Source of the DNA: Candidatus Zixiibacteriota bacterium
GTDB taxonomy: Bacteria > Zixibacteria > MSB-5A5 > DG-27
Direction: 5' to 3'
NCBI GenBank assembly: GCA_030605835.1
Contig: JAUWHO010000023.1
Span: 124,001-188,000 of the forward strand
DNA: 64,000 bases
Shown: positions 34,669 to 43,505 of the stretch, piece by piece
Numbering within the stretch: position 1 is the stretch's first letter
How the letters are laid out: the number at the start of each line of letters is the position of its first letter
The notes under the pieces: generated by a model
Seen by the model: only the letters and a program-made list of their open reading frames with translations
Told to the model about the DNA's origin: nothing
Database searches by the model: none
Made by a program: the position numbers and the translations under genes

Positions 34669-35901
34669 TCACCTATCTATCTCCCCCAGGACGATGTCTA
34701 TAGAGCCGATATTCGCAACCACGTCTGCGAAGAGCCTCCCCTCTACCAGCTTGGGAAGTGCCGAGACATTCACGAAGGAGGGAGCTCTGACCCTCCAGCG
34801 ATACGGTTTTTCGCTCCCGTCGGAGACTAAATAGAAGCCCAGTTCTCCCTTTCCGGTCTCGATGCTCTGAAAAACCTCTCCCACCGGCGGTCGAAAACCA
34901 TCCACCACCACCTTGAAGTGATGGATCAAGGCCTCCATGCTTGTGAAAATCTCTTCCCTTGGAGGCAGAAGGTACTTGCTGTTCTGGTTAATAAACGGTC
35001 CCTCGGGCATCCCCTCCAGGGCCTGCCTTATGATCTTTAGGCTCTGATGCATCTCCTCCAGACGGACCAGGTAGCGATCGTAAACGTCACCGTTTTTTCC
35101 GACCGGGACCACGAAATCGAACTTCTCATAAGAGGAATATGGATTTGCTTTGCGCACGTCCCACTTCACTCCGCTCCCACGTAAGTTGGGACCGGAAATC
35201 CCACAGGCGATGGCATCTTCAGCCGAAATCACTCCCACTCCTTTGGTGCGATTGAGCCAGATGCGGTTGGTGGTCAAAAGATTCTCATAATCGTTGATCT
35301 TATCCGGGAAGGTGTCGAGGATTTCCTTCACCATTCTGTCCAACTCTAAAGGCAGGTCCTCATACAGACCTCCGAAGCGGATGTAGGAGGACATCATGCG
35401 CTGTCCCCCGCAGGTTTCGTATATCTCTAAAATCTTCTCCCGCTCCCGGAAGCAATAGAAAAACATGGTCATAGCGCCGATGTCCATGGCGTGGGTGCCC
35501 AGCCAGACCAGATGGCTTGCCAGCCGCGTCAACTCCGCCAGCATCACCCGAGCCCACTGAGCCTTGGGGGGGACTTCAAGGTCTAGAAGCTTCTCCACCG
35601 CCAGACAGTAGCACAGATTGTACATCATCGGGGCTAAGTAGTCCATCCTGTCGGTCAGCGGCAGAGCTTTGTAATAGGTTTTATTCTCGGCGGTCTTCTC
35701 TATACCGGTGTGAAGGTAGCCGACATCCGGGGTGCATTTGACCACGGTCTCACCGTCTAACTCCATGATCAACCGCAACACCCCATGGGTAGCAGGGTGC
35801 TGGGGCCCCATGTTCAGGATCATGGTTTTGGTCTTTATATCCTTGACCTTGCTCGGTGCTTCCAGGCCTTTCTCTCCTGATAGATCCAACTCCGTGCTCA
35901 T
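34669..35901 (-). CDS. nuoD: NADH-quinone oxidoreductase subunit D
   Basis: NuoD forms the quinone-binding pocket with NuoB. NMGPQHPATHGVLRL is the family signature with the quinone-site His, followed by DVGYLHTGIEK, GTHAMDIGAMT and the GSGVKWDVRKANPYSSY segment. The C-terminus ends DIVLGEIDR as usual. Length is 410 residues. The gene abuts nuoC, with no gap. Confidence 0.97.
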   Translation of the reverse strand: MSTELDLSGEKGLEAPSKVKDIKTKTMILNMGPQHPATHGVLRLIMELDGETVVKCTPDVGYLHTGIEKTAENKTYYKALPLTDRMDYLAPMMYNLCYCLAVEKLLDLEVPPKAQWARVMLAELTRLASHLVWLGTHAMDIGAMTMFFYCFREREKILEIYETCGGQRMMSSYIRFGGLYEDLPLELDRMVKEILDTFPDKINDYENLLTTNRIWLNRTKGVGVISAEDAIACGISGPNLRGSGVKWDVRKANPYSSYEKFDFVVPVGKNGDVYDRYLVRLEEMHQSLKIIRQALEGMPEGPFINQNSKYLLPPREEIFTSMEALIHHFKVVVDGFRPPVGEVFQSIETGKGELGFYLVSDGSEKPYRWRVRAPSFVNVSALPKLVEGRLFADVVANIGSIDIVLGEIDR

Positions 35902-36366
35902 TTACAGATCCGATTCCTCAAACAGGGGGAAATCCTTCCTCAAGGGGTGCTTCTCGAAATCCTCCGGCATGAGAATTCTCCTCAAATCCGGGTGGCCGGA
36001 GAATCTCACCCCGAACATGTCGTAAACCTCCCTCTCGTGCCAGTTGGCGGTTGGCCAGACCGAGGTGACGGAGGGGACCGGCTTCTCTTCGTCAGTCTGG
36101 ACCTTCAGGCGCAGGCGCTTATAGGTTTTGAGGGAGTATAAATGGTAGACGACCTCGAACCTCGCTTCCCTTTCCGGAAAATCGACCCCGCAAACCTCGG
36201 TGAGATAGTTGAACTGAAGCTCCGGATGATCGCGCAAAAAGAGGCAGACCTCGGCGATCTCCTCTCTCTTAACCAGGATGGTCTCCTCGCCTCGGAAATA
36301 ATTGAGCTCCAGAATGGAGTCGGGGAATTTACCTTTTAAGATCCCGGCCGCTATCTCTTCTGCCAT
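35902..36366 (-). CDS. nuoC: NADH-quinone oxidoreductase subunit C
   Basis: NuoC is a peripheral-arm subunit homologous to the 30-kDa subunit. The signature WPTANWHEREVYDMFGVRFSG is present, followed by LRRILMPEDFEKHPLRKDFP. The length is 154 residues, so it is a separate subunit, not a NuoCD fusion. Confidence 0.97.
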   Translation of the reverse strand: MAEEIAAGILKGKFPDSILELNYFRGEETILVKREEIAEVCLFLRDHPELQFNYLTEVCGVDFPEREARFEVVYHLYSLKTYKRLRLKVQTDEEKPVPSVTSVWPTANWHEREVYDMFGVRFSGHPDLRRILMPEDFEKHPLRKDFPLFEESDL

Positions 36367-36402
36367 CCTCTAATTCTCAGCTAAGCTCTCTCCGGTCATC
36401 AA

Positions 36403-36933
36403 TTAGAGTTGAACTTTGTCAATCGGGTTCCGTCTGAGGTTGTATCCAAAATCCCTCTCTCCCTTCAAGGAACCGCCCTTTTTTATCTTTTCCTGGAGGG
36501 CCATGAAGCCGTCTAAGAGCTGCTCCGGTCGTGGGGGACAACCCGGAATATAAACGTCCACGGGGACGATCTTATCAACCCCCTGGACGATGGCGTAATT
36601 CTTGAAAATCCCGCCGCTGGAGGCGCAGGCTCCCATGGAGATGACATATTTGGGATTCGCCATCTGATCGTATAGCTGCCGCAGGGCCGGCGCCATCTTC
36701 TTGGAGAGGCGACCGGCGACTATCATGAGATCGGCTTGCCTCGGGGAGGGGCGCATCACCTCCGCCCCGAAGCGAGCCAAATCAAAGCGAGAGGCCAGGG
36801 TGCTCATCATCTCGATGGCGCAGCAGGCCAAGCCGAAGCCCAGAGGCCACAGCGAGGATCTCCTCGCCCAGTTGACGGCAGCATCAACGGTGGTGAGCAG
36901 AATCCCATTCCCCAGCAGCTTCTCTACTCCCAC
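36403..36933 (-). CDS. nuoB: NADH-quinone oxidoreductase subunit B (cluster N2)
   Basis: NuoB holds the terminal cluster N2, which reduces quinone. All four Cys ligands are visible: the adjacent pair in [10 protein letters not shown], then [10 protein letters not shown] and [11 protein letters not shown]. The length (176 residues) is normal. Its start overlaps the end of nuoA by 10 bases. Confidence 0.98.
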   Translation of the reverse strand: MGVEKLLGNGILLTTVDAAVNWARRSSLWPLGFGLACCAIEMMSTLASRFDLARFGAEVMRPSPRQADLMIVAGRLSKKMAPALRQLYDQMANPKYVISMGACASSGGIFKNYAIVQGVDKIVPVDVYIPGCPPRPEQLLDGFMALQEKIKKGGSLKGERDFGYNLRRNPIDKVQL

Positions 36934-37280
36934 TCCAACACTCCCTTCTTAACGACATAAAGATACGCGACCAGGAGTATGAACACGAACACCATCATTT
37001 CGATGAAGCCGAAAAGCCCTAAATGTTTGTAGATTATCGCCCAGGGGTAGAAGAAGACCACCTCCAAGTCGAAGATTATAAAGACTAAAGCGATGAGGAA
37101 GAATTTGACCGGGAACCTCTCCCGTGCATCTCCCACCGGAATCATTCCGCACTCGTAAGGGGTCTGCTTCGGTTGCGTAATCTCCTTCTTCCCCAGGAAT
37201 CGGGGTAGGACAACCATAATCACTGCAATTGCGGTGGCAAAGAATACCAGAACCAAAAGGGGGAAATAGACTTCAAACAT
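36924..37280 (-). CDS. nuoA: NADH-quinone oxidoreductase subunit A
   Basis: NuoA is a three-helix membrane subunit. The family loop [20 protein letters not shown] and the helix [12 protein letters not shown] with the conserved acidic residues are present. The length is 118 residues. It is the first gene of the operon; its ATG lies six bases from a near-consensus Rex operator, and a sigma-70 promoter is ~60 bases upstream. Confidence 0.97.
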   Translation of the reverse strand: MFEVYFPLLVLVFFATAIAVIMVVLPRFLGKKEITQPKQTPYECGMIPVGDARERFPVKFFLIALVFIIFDLEVVFFYPWAIIYKHLGLFGFIEMMVFVFILLVAYLYVVKKGVLEWE

Positions 37281-37286
37281 CCTACA

Positions 37287-37304
37287 TAGTGAATATATTC
37301 ACAA
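37287..37304 (-). promoter_or_regulatory. Rex operator in the nuo leader
   Basis: On the minus strand TTGTGAATATATTCACTA matches the Rex box TTGTGAA-N4-TTCACAA at all but one position and has a 14-bp perfect palindrome at its core. Rex senses NADH/NAD+ and represses respiratory genes in several bacteria. The site lies between the predicted transcription start (~37333) and nuoA, where it could block elongating polymerase or hide the ribosome site. No rex gene is in the window. Confidence 0.65.
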
Positions 37305-37339
37305 AGCTTCTCAAAAAAATATCCCTTTCTTAGCTGGCG

Positions 37340-37368
37340 AATATAACAAAGCCTCTTCCAACTGTCAA
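37340..37368 (-). promoter_or_regulatory. Sigma-70-type promoter of the nuo operon
   Basis: Minus strand TTGACA (37368-37363, perfect) and TATATT (37345-37340) are separated by exactly 17 bases. The expected start near 37333 gives a leader of about 53 bases that includes the Rex site. Confidence 0.75.
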
Positions 37369-37529
37369 TAGCAATTCCCCGGCTTTGGGGAGAATTTGAT
37401 TCCGGCGTCTAGAGTGCGCAAGGTGCCCAAAGTCGGCCTCAAAAGCCTCCCGGCAAGGTAAATTGTCTACCTGTCTTACCGACTATTAGAAAGGTGCAAG
37501 GGGGTAAACTTCAATTCCTGGGGGGCGAA

Positions 37530-39710
37530 ATGTCTCTTCAAAACAAACCTCATCCTCTCAAATCCATTCTCGGTGCAGCTCTCTTTGTTAGTCTACTGCT
37601 TCTACCTCTGACGCTCCGGGGACAGTTGCCCTCGGAGTTCAAGGACTTCGACGAGCTCTCCTTAGAAAGCTTCACCGATATGGTGGTTGTGACCGTCTCC
37701 AAACGCCAAGAGAGGCTTTCCGAGGCTCCAGCGTTTGTGACTGTCATAACCTCGGAGATGATAGAGGACTATGGCTTTGAGAGTGTTGCCGAGGCCCTGC
37801 AGATTGTGCCTGGTATGTATGTCACCTATGATAGGAACATTCACCGTCTGGGTGTCAGAGGTATGGCCTTGCAGGGGGATTGGAACAACCGGATTTTACT
37901 GCTCTTAAACGGGCATCTCCTCAAGGACCAATGGTACGGCGCCTCCATTCTCGGAGCCGTGGCTGGATCAAATATAAACAGCATCGAGAGGATTGAGGTC
38001 GTCCGGGGACCAACCTCATCACTTTACGGGAGCTGCGCCTTTTTCGCCACCATAAACATAATCACAAAGAAGCCCAAGACCCGAGGAAGACTCGACTTCA
38101 CTGGGAGATACACTCATCACACCAAAGATAGAGAGGCTGAACTTCTGTTTTCCAAGGTTTTCAGTAGCGGTTTGCAGGTCTTCGTCTCAGGTTCCATGAA
38201 GGATATGAAGGGGGCCAGACTCTTTTTCCCAGAGTACAGCAATTTCGACCTCTCCCTGTTCGTGCCCGACGAAAATGGTCTTAATCAATATTACCTGAGC
38301 GCTGATGACTTCACCGGTGGTTTGACCTCCGGAACCGACTTCATGAAATCGGGACATCTTCTGGGGTGGCTGGAATGGAGGGGGTGGACTCTACAAGCAA
38401 TGTTGGCCAGCAGCAAGAAGGGAACCCCAACCGGTTCTTTCGGTTCCCTCTTCGACGATAAGAACAATTACTTGAAGGGAGACTATAACTTCGTGGAGTT
38501 GAAGTTCCAGCACCAACTGACGGGGAACTTAGATTTCATGACCAGGGTCCATTATGACGACTACTATCTGGCCAGGCAGATGGCTTACAACTATTATTCC
38601 CTCTATCCTTTGCTTGGGTATGAGGCTCCCTATCTTCCCGGGCCGGTCCTGGCAACTTCTGGGTTCGATGACTTCTGGGGAGGGGAGACCAAATTCGATT
38701 GGGAGGTCACTCCCTGGGAGAGGTTGACTGTCGGTGCTGTTTATCAGAGCCACCACATAGGTCAGCGCGAAGGGGAGCTGGATTCCACTCTTACCTACAT
38801 AGAGAAGGAAAGGGTAGCAGAGGGAATTCGGCGTATCCATTTGAATTTCTGCGACCTCTACTTTCAGAACGAAATCAAACTTGGCAAAAATCTTAACATC
38901 GTTGGAGCCGGCAATTACAGTGCGAGAGATTACTCGAAATCCTTCTTTGCCCCCAAGATGGCAGTGATCTTTACAGACAGGAAATTTGGGATCTTAAAGG
39001 GTATCCTGGGACAAGCTTTTCGCGCTCCCTCCATCCTCGAGCTCACTCTTGACAACGGCATCTCCCAGATCGGAAATCCCGAATTGGTTCAGGAGAAGGT
39101 AAACACCGCGGAGATAATCTACGAGAGGTTTTTTCGGGGAGGCGTCAGAGTTTCTATCTCCGGCTACGAAGGTATAGCCGAAAACCTTATCAGCGCTCGG
39201 GAAGTCCACGCCGGAGACCCCGACCACCCCGGTGCTCCCTATCTGGACATCGTCAATCAGTATTACAACCTTGACAGGATCGAGTTTAGAGGGCTGGAAT
39301 TTGGCCTGGAAAAGCAGACCAGAGGTGGTTGCTCCGGTTTTCTGAATTTCGGCATTCAATCGGTGAAGGACAAAAAGACTAAGCAAAAGCCTCCAAATTC
39401 GCCAAGATTTCTCGCCAACTTCGGATTGTCAGCGCCTTTGTGGAAGAACAAAGTCCGGAGCTCAGTTCTAGCTCGATACGTCGGAGAGCGCGATGCCTAC
39501 GATGGTCAGGTCGCAAAGTCCTACTTTACCTGTGACCTGTGGCTGCATCTAAACAATATGTTTCCGGGGTTGTCAATTCATGCCGGCGTGAAGAATCTCT
39601 TGGACACCGACATAATCGACCCCATCTTCGAGGATTACTATCCGGTGGTGCTTCTGAAGCACGAGGGCCGTAGAGTGGTCCTCAATATCAATTATAAGTT
39701 GGGGATTTGA
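37530..39710 (+). CDS. TonB-dependent receptor
   Basis: This outer-membrane receptor has a signal peptide, then a plug domain (APAFVTVITSEMIEDYGFES, IVPGMYVTYDRN, RIEVVRGPTSSLYG, INIITKKP) and a beta-barrel of the expected size, ending VVLNINYKLGI. The TonB box may lie near MVVVTVSKRQE. The 726-residue product begins at ATG 37530; the frame opens at GTG 37494, which lacks support. The ligand is not evident. The next gene, 34 bases on, encodes a YfiR-like periplasmic protein, a pairing I recall from other FCB and proteobacterial loci, where it links to signalling through cyclic di-GMP. Confidence 0.9.
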   Translation: MSLQNKPHPLKSILGAALFVSLLLLPLTLRGQLPSEFKDFDELSLESFTDMVVVTVSKRQERLSEAPAFVTVITSEMIEDYGFESVAEALQIVPGMYVTYDRNIHRLGVRGMALQGDWNNRILLLLNGHLLKDQWYGASILGAVAGSNINSIERIEVVRGPTSSLYGSCAFFATINIITKKPKTRGRLDFTGRYTHHTKDREAELLFSKVFSSGLQVFVSGSMKDMKGARLFFPEYSNFDLSLFVPDENGLNQYYLSADDFTGGLTSGTDFMKSGHLLGWLEWRGWTLQAMLASSKKGTPTGSFGSLFDDKNNYLKGDYNFVELKFQHQLTGNLDFMTRVHYDDYYLARQMAYNYYSLYPLLGYEAPYLPGPVLATSGFDDFWGGETKFDWEVTPWERLTVGAVYQSHHIGQREGELDSTLTYIEKERVAEGIRRIHLNFCDLYFQNEIKLGKNLNIVGAGNYSARDYSKSFFAPKMAVIFTDRKFGILKGILGQAFRAPSILELTLDNGISQIGNPELVQEKVNTAEIIYERFFRGGVRVSISGYEGIAENLISAREVHAGDPDHPGAPYLDIVNQYYNLDRIEFRGLEFGLEKQTRGGCSGFLNFGIQSVKDKKTKQKPPNSPRFLANFGLSAPLWKNKVRSSVLARYVGERDAYDGQVAKSYFTCDLWLHLNNMFPGLSIHAGVKNLLDTDIIDPIFEDYYPVVLLKHEGRRVVLNINYKLGI

Positions 39711-39744
39711 GGCTAGATCAAATCTGAGCTAAAGATAAGGCGGC

Positions 39745-40335
39745 ATGAAAACTCATAGGGGCAAGCTGGTTTTTGGACTGGTAATCTCCTTTCTGATCCT
39801 GGGGGAGTGCCAATCGTTGGGACAGGAGATCAAAGTCCCTCAAGAGGCGCAGTTCCCCTTCCTTCTGAAGATTCTTACCTACGACCGGGCTCTAAAAGAA
39901 AACGCCCAAGATACTCTCAATATAGGCTTGCTTTACAACCCGGAAGATGACTCTTCAGTTGAGGACAAAGATAGAGTTCTGGAGGCTTTCAAACAGTACC
40001 GGGACAAAAAGGTCAGCGGTTTATCACTCGAAATTCTCCCTTTTGATTACTCTACCTTTCAAAACCTCCCTGAACTACTTCCGGGAAAGCGAATCCATGT
40101 TCTAATCATTACAACTGGCAACGGTGATTTGCACCACGAAATCATTGGCCTCACCAGGGACAGGAGAATCTTGAGCTTTTCCACCTCCCCAGAACTTGTG
40201 GAGAGGGGGGTGTCAGTTGGCATAGATTTAGTTGAGGAGAAAATGAAGATCGTTATAAACTACGAAGCCACGAAAATGGAGGGCTCAAACTTCAGCGCCA
40301 GACTACTCAAGATCAGTCGAATCGTACGGGAGTGA
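39745..40335 (+). CDS. YfiR-like periplasmic protein (DUF4154)
   Basis: The 196-residue product has a signal peptide (residues ~8-27) and the YfiR/DUF4154 pattern: FPFLLKILTYDRALKENA near the N-terminus, INIGLLY-type strand (LNIGLLYNPE), IHVLIITTGN, and the C-terminal VINYEATKMEGSNFSARLLK. In Pseudomonas YfiR restrains a membrane diguanylate cyclase from the periplasm; no such partner lies here, where the partner is probably the TonB receptor. Domain assignment is good, function inferred. Confidence 0.8.
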   Translation: MKTHRGKLVFGLVISFLILGECQSLGQEIKVPQEAQFPFLLKILTYDRALKENAQDTLNIGLLYNPEDDSSVEDKDRVLEAFKQYRDKKVSGLSLEILPFDYSTFQNLPELLPGKRIHVLIITTGNGDLHHEIIGLTRDRRILSFSTSPELVERGVSVGIDLVEEKMKIVINYEATKMEGSNFSARLLKISRIVRE

Positions 40336-40337
40336 GA

Positions 40338-42623
40338 TCAGAAGCCATCGAGGCTCCAGCCGAGCAAGCTCAAGGCTCCCGATTTTCCGCTCTCTCCTAC
40401 CTCCAGCGGTGGTCCGACGCAGGAGGGGCAACCGGCCTCGCACCCGCAAGAGCTGACCGAATCCCGAGCGGCAGAGAAGATCTCCCGATACTGATTAAAG
40501 ATTTTCTCTGAAAACCCGACCCCGCCGGGATAGTTGTCGTAGAGATAGACCGTCGGTCTCTCCGAGAAAGGTGAGCGGATCATGGAGAGAGCTCGGATGT
40601 CCGCGGGATCGCACATCACCCACACCGGAACAATATTCTTTAGGATGTTGGCCAGCGCTCTGAGACCGCCTCCCAGATCTCCGGGTTTAATCCTCAAGAT
40701 CTCCGCGATCTTCTCCGGGAATTGATACCAGAAGCTGGTAGTGTGCATCTCGATCTCGGGAAGGTTCAATTTCCCCCAGCCGACGTTCTCGTGGGTGTGA
40801 AATTTGATCTTTTTGAACTGAACTGTGGTCTTGGTGACGGAAACCTCTCCCCAGCCAACTTTTGCTTCTTCCTCCTCAGCTCTGCGGGCTGCAACCTCTT
40901 CAGTGAGGTCTAAGACTTTTATGTCAGCTTTGGTTTGAGCGTCGGTGTAGTAATCGACCCCCACCTCCTTGGCGTAAGCTTTCTTCCCTTCCCAGTCGAG
41001 CTCCGTGATTTGAAACTGCTGCGACTGATGCATATAGATGGCATCGGGGTGAATCAGCTCCGGCGCGGAGTAGTAATCGACCTCCCCGATGACGGCATCA
41101 TCCTTGTCCCGATTGAGGATGACGAAGTTCTGAGGGCTGGCGGTCCTGAGTGAGATCTCTTCTGCAGGGTAAATCTCTGAGGTCCAGTAGAACTTGTCCC
41201 CGGAGCGGTGGAGGACCTTGCGATCTTCAAGGTATCTCAGGAATTCGATGGTCTCGCCCCTCCCGAAGCCCTCCGACTCCCCGAACGGCAACTCGAAGAC
41301 CGCACATTTGATGTGACTGCTCAGGATATAGAGGTTATCAGGGTCGATTATCCCCGTCTCCGGTGGGGCCCCGAAGAAATACTCGGGGTGATTGACGATG
41401 AACTGGTCCAAGGGGGAACTGGTGGCGATCAGGATTGCCAGTGAGAGCCCCGCCTTCCTGCCGGCTCTGCCGGCCTGTTGCCAGGTGGAGGCGATGTTTC
41501 CGGGATAACCGGCCATTATCGAAGCCGAAAGCTGACCGATGTCGATCCCCAATTCCAGAGCGTTGGTGGAAACCACCCCCATCACCCGGCCTTCCCGCAG
41601 GCCCTTCTCAATCCTCCGCCTCTCGTTCGGGAGATAACCTCCCCGGTAACCGCTGATGAACTCCGGATTCTTTCGAGCTCCCACGATTGCCTCCTTCAGG
41701 TAGGTGGTGAGAATCTCCACCCTCAAGCGGGAACGGGCAAAGAGGATGGTTTGGATCCGGTTGGAGATCAAATTGGCGGCGATTCTCTGGGCTTCCTTTA
41801 TGGAGGATTTCCTGATGCCCAGTTGCCTGTTCACCACCGGCGGATTGTAGAGTATGAAATGCTTCTGCGAGCAAGGTGCACCGCTGTTATCGACCAGTTC
41901 GACCTCCTCCTCGATGATCCTCTCTGCCAGCTCCTTGGGGTTGGCAATGGTGGCCGAACAGCATATGAACTGGGGTTTGCTCCCGTAAAAGTCGCAGAGA
42001 CGTTTGAGCCTCCTTATGACGTTGGTGAGGTGGCTCCCGAAAACGCCTCGATAGTGGTGAACCTCGTCGATCACCACGTATTTCAAAGTCTCGAAGAGCT
42101 TCACCCAGCGGGTGTGGTGGGGCAGGATGCCGGTGTGAAGCATATCCGGGTTGGTCACCACGATCTGCCCTGCGGTGCGGATGGCTCTCCTGGCGGAGGC
42201 CGGGGTGTCGCCGTCGAAGGTGTGAGTCTTTATATCCACTCCCAAAGCCTCGATCAAATCCAGGAGCTCCGCAACCTGATCCTGAGACAAAGCCTTGGTG
42301 GGAAAAAGGTACAGAGCCCGGAGGTCCGGGTCTTTGAGGATAGAATCCAGGACCGGCAGATTGTAGCAGAGGCTCTTGCCGGAGGCGGTGGGAGTCACCA
42401 CCACCGCGTTCTTGCCCTTCGACACCAGATCGACCGCGGTTCCCTGATGAGAATAGAGTTTGTCTATCCCTTGATTCTTTAATACTTCGACCAGTCTCGC
42501 CTCTATATGCGGGGGGAAGTCACAGTAAACCCCCTCCTTGGCGGGGAGAATCTCCCAGTGGGTTACCCCCTTCATAAATTCGGGAGAGTTTTTGAGGTGA
42601 TCTAGAAGTTGCGGCAGATTCAA
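40338..42623 (-). CDS. DEAD/DEAH-box helicase with DUF1998 zinc domain (MrfA/YprA family)
   Basis: This superfamily 2 helicase has TPTASGKSLCYNLP (Walker A), DEVHHYRG (box II), the SATIANP motif, and the C-terminal helicase motifs ALELGIDIGQLSAS and QQAGRAGRKAG. The C-terminal ~250 residues fit DUF1998, with four clustered Cys (SSCGCEAGCPSCVG) that should bind zinc. B. subtilis MrfA (YprA) repairs mitomycin C damage, so a DNA-repair role is likely. The start is TTG 42623; an ATG at residue 17 is an alternative. It ends two bases from the convergent yfiR-like gene. Confidence 0.9.
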   Translation of the reverse strand: MNLPQLLDHLKNSPEFMKGVTHWEILPAKEGVYCDFPPHIEARLVEVLKNQGIDKLYSHQGTAVDLVSKGKNAVVVTPTASGKSLCYNLPVLDSILKDPDLRALYLFPTKALSQDQVAELLDLIEALGVDIKTHTFDGDTPASARRAIRTAGQIVVTNPDMLHTGILPHHTRWVKLFETLKYVVIDEVHHYRGVFGSHLTNVIRRLKRLCDFYGSKPQFICCSATIANPKELAERIIEEEVELVDNSGAPCSQKHFILYNPPVVNRQLGIRKSSIKEAQRIAANLISNRIQTILFARSRLRVEILTTYLKEAIVGARKNPEFISGYRGGYLPNERRRIEKGLREGRVMGVVSTNALELGIDIGQLSASIMAGYPGNIASTWQQAGRAGRKAGLSLAILIATSSPLDQFIVNHPEYFFGAPPETGIIDPDNLYILSSHIKCAVFELPFGESEGFGRGETIEFLRYLEDRKVLHRSGDKFYWTSEIYPAEEISLRTASPQNFVILNRDKDDAVIGEVDYYSAPELIHPDAIYMHQSQQFQITELDWEGKKAYAKEVGVDYYTDAQTKADIKVLDLTEEVAARRAEEEEAKVGWGEVSVTKTTVQFKKIKFHTHENVGWGKLNLPEIEMHTTSFWYQFPEKIAEILRIKPGDLGGGLRALANILKNIVPVWVMCDPADIRALSMIRSPFSERPTVYLYDNYPGGVGFSEKIFNQYREIFSAARDSVSSCGCEAGCPSCVGPPLEVGESGKSGALSLLGWSLDGF

Positions 42624-42702
42624 AGCTTAAAAGAGAGCTTATGATTCGCTCGTGAAAGCTCTGCGATCGGGGAGAGGGTGCGTATCAACCGGCGAAAAAT
42701 CG

Positions 42703-43368
42703 CTACAATTTCCCCACCTTGCTGGGGATCGCCAGCTCCATCAAGCATCTGGGGCAGAAACCATCCTGGCGGTCGTCCATCTCAGTTATGCTGGTGGCCT
42801 TGAACATGACACAGTCCGGGTTGTCGCAATTCGAAAGCCCGTTTATGTGTCCTAACTGGTGGATGGCAACCTTCACCAACCTCTCTTTTAAGATTCTGTT
42901 GCTCTGAGGTAGACCATAGAACTCCGGGTGCAGACGGTGGGAGGATACCACCGCCACCCGTCCCAAAGAATCGGCATGTCCAAAGACGAAGCTGTCGGTG
43001 GTCAGGAAAAGGTCCTCGTCGGTCACGGCCAGGATGATCTCAGCATCGTTCCCCTTCAGGAGCTGAAGCTTATTCAAGATCACGGAGCAGAAAAACTGTC
43101 CCCGGGTGGGACTGAAGGCCTCCTCCGGAAGCCTGGCGACCAGCCCCGACTGGAACTTATAATCGAATTTGGAGGTGAGCTTCGCCATCAAATAGTCCAC
43201 CAGAAAGCGACTCGGTTCATCCAGGGGAACTATGTAGAGCTTGTTTCTCATGACCGTTACCTTTTTCTCATCTACTCTCCTCTTGGGTGGCCTCAGAAAC
43301 TGCAAGACCAGCACCACCAGAACTATCAAAAGAAAGGTTACCAGAAGTTGCCAGACGAGGGTGAACAT
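42703..43368 (-). CDS. Membrane-anchored archaemetzincin homologue with degenerate active site
   Basis: A 20-residue hydrophobic N-terminal segment (residues ~5-25) precedes a domain that matches archaemetzincin (M54). Family enzymes have HExxHxxGxxHCxNxxCVM followed by a later CxxC. Here the stretch reads HQLGHINGLSNCDNPDCVMF and then GFCPRC, so the catalytic Glu is Gln and the third zinc-binding His is Asn, while the four structural Cys are kept. Each change is one base away. A proteolytically inactive member that keeps its zinc-Cys site is likely. A membrane anchor is also uncommon. It is upstream of the helicase gene, 79 bases away. Confidence 0.85.
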   Translation of the reverse strand: MFTLVWQLLVTFLLIVLVVLVLQFLRPPKRRVDEKKVTVMRNKLYIVPLDEPSRFLVDYLMAKLTSKFDYKFQSGLVARLPEEAFSPTRGQFFCSVILNKLQLLKGNDAEIILAVTDEDLFLTTDSFVFGHADSLGRVAVVSSHRLHPEFYGLPQSNRILKERLVKVAIHQLGHINGLSNCDNPDCVMFKATSITEMDDRQDGFCPRCLMELAIPSKVGKL

Positions 43369-43505
43369 CTTCGACTCTCATCGCTTCAGACTTTTAGATC
43401 CTCACCGCGGACCTCCCGGTCGTTTAAGCTTTCCATCTCCCCCTCACTCATTAAGATATATCGTCTCTCGAATATTGCAAGGCTAAAAAGGAGCACCTCG
43501 CTTCC

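Noticed and set aside
41478-42482. 334-codon open frame antisense to the MrfA-type helicase
   Set aside because: Low-complexity Gly/Arg/His/Val content and no motif; the helicase on the other strand has clear motifs throughout.
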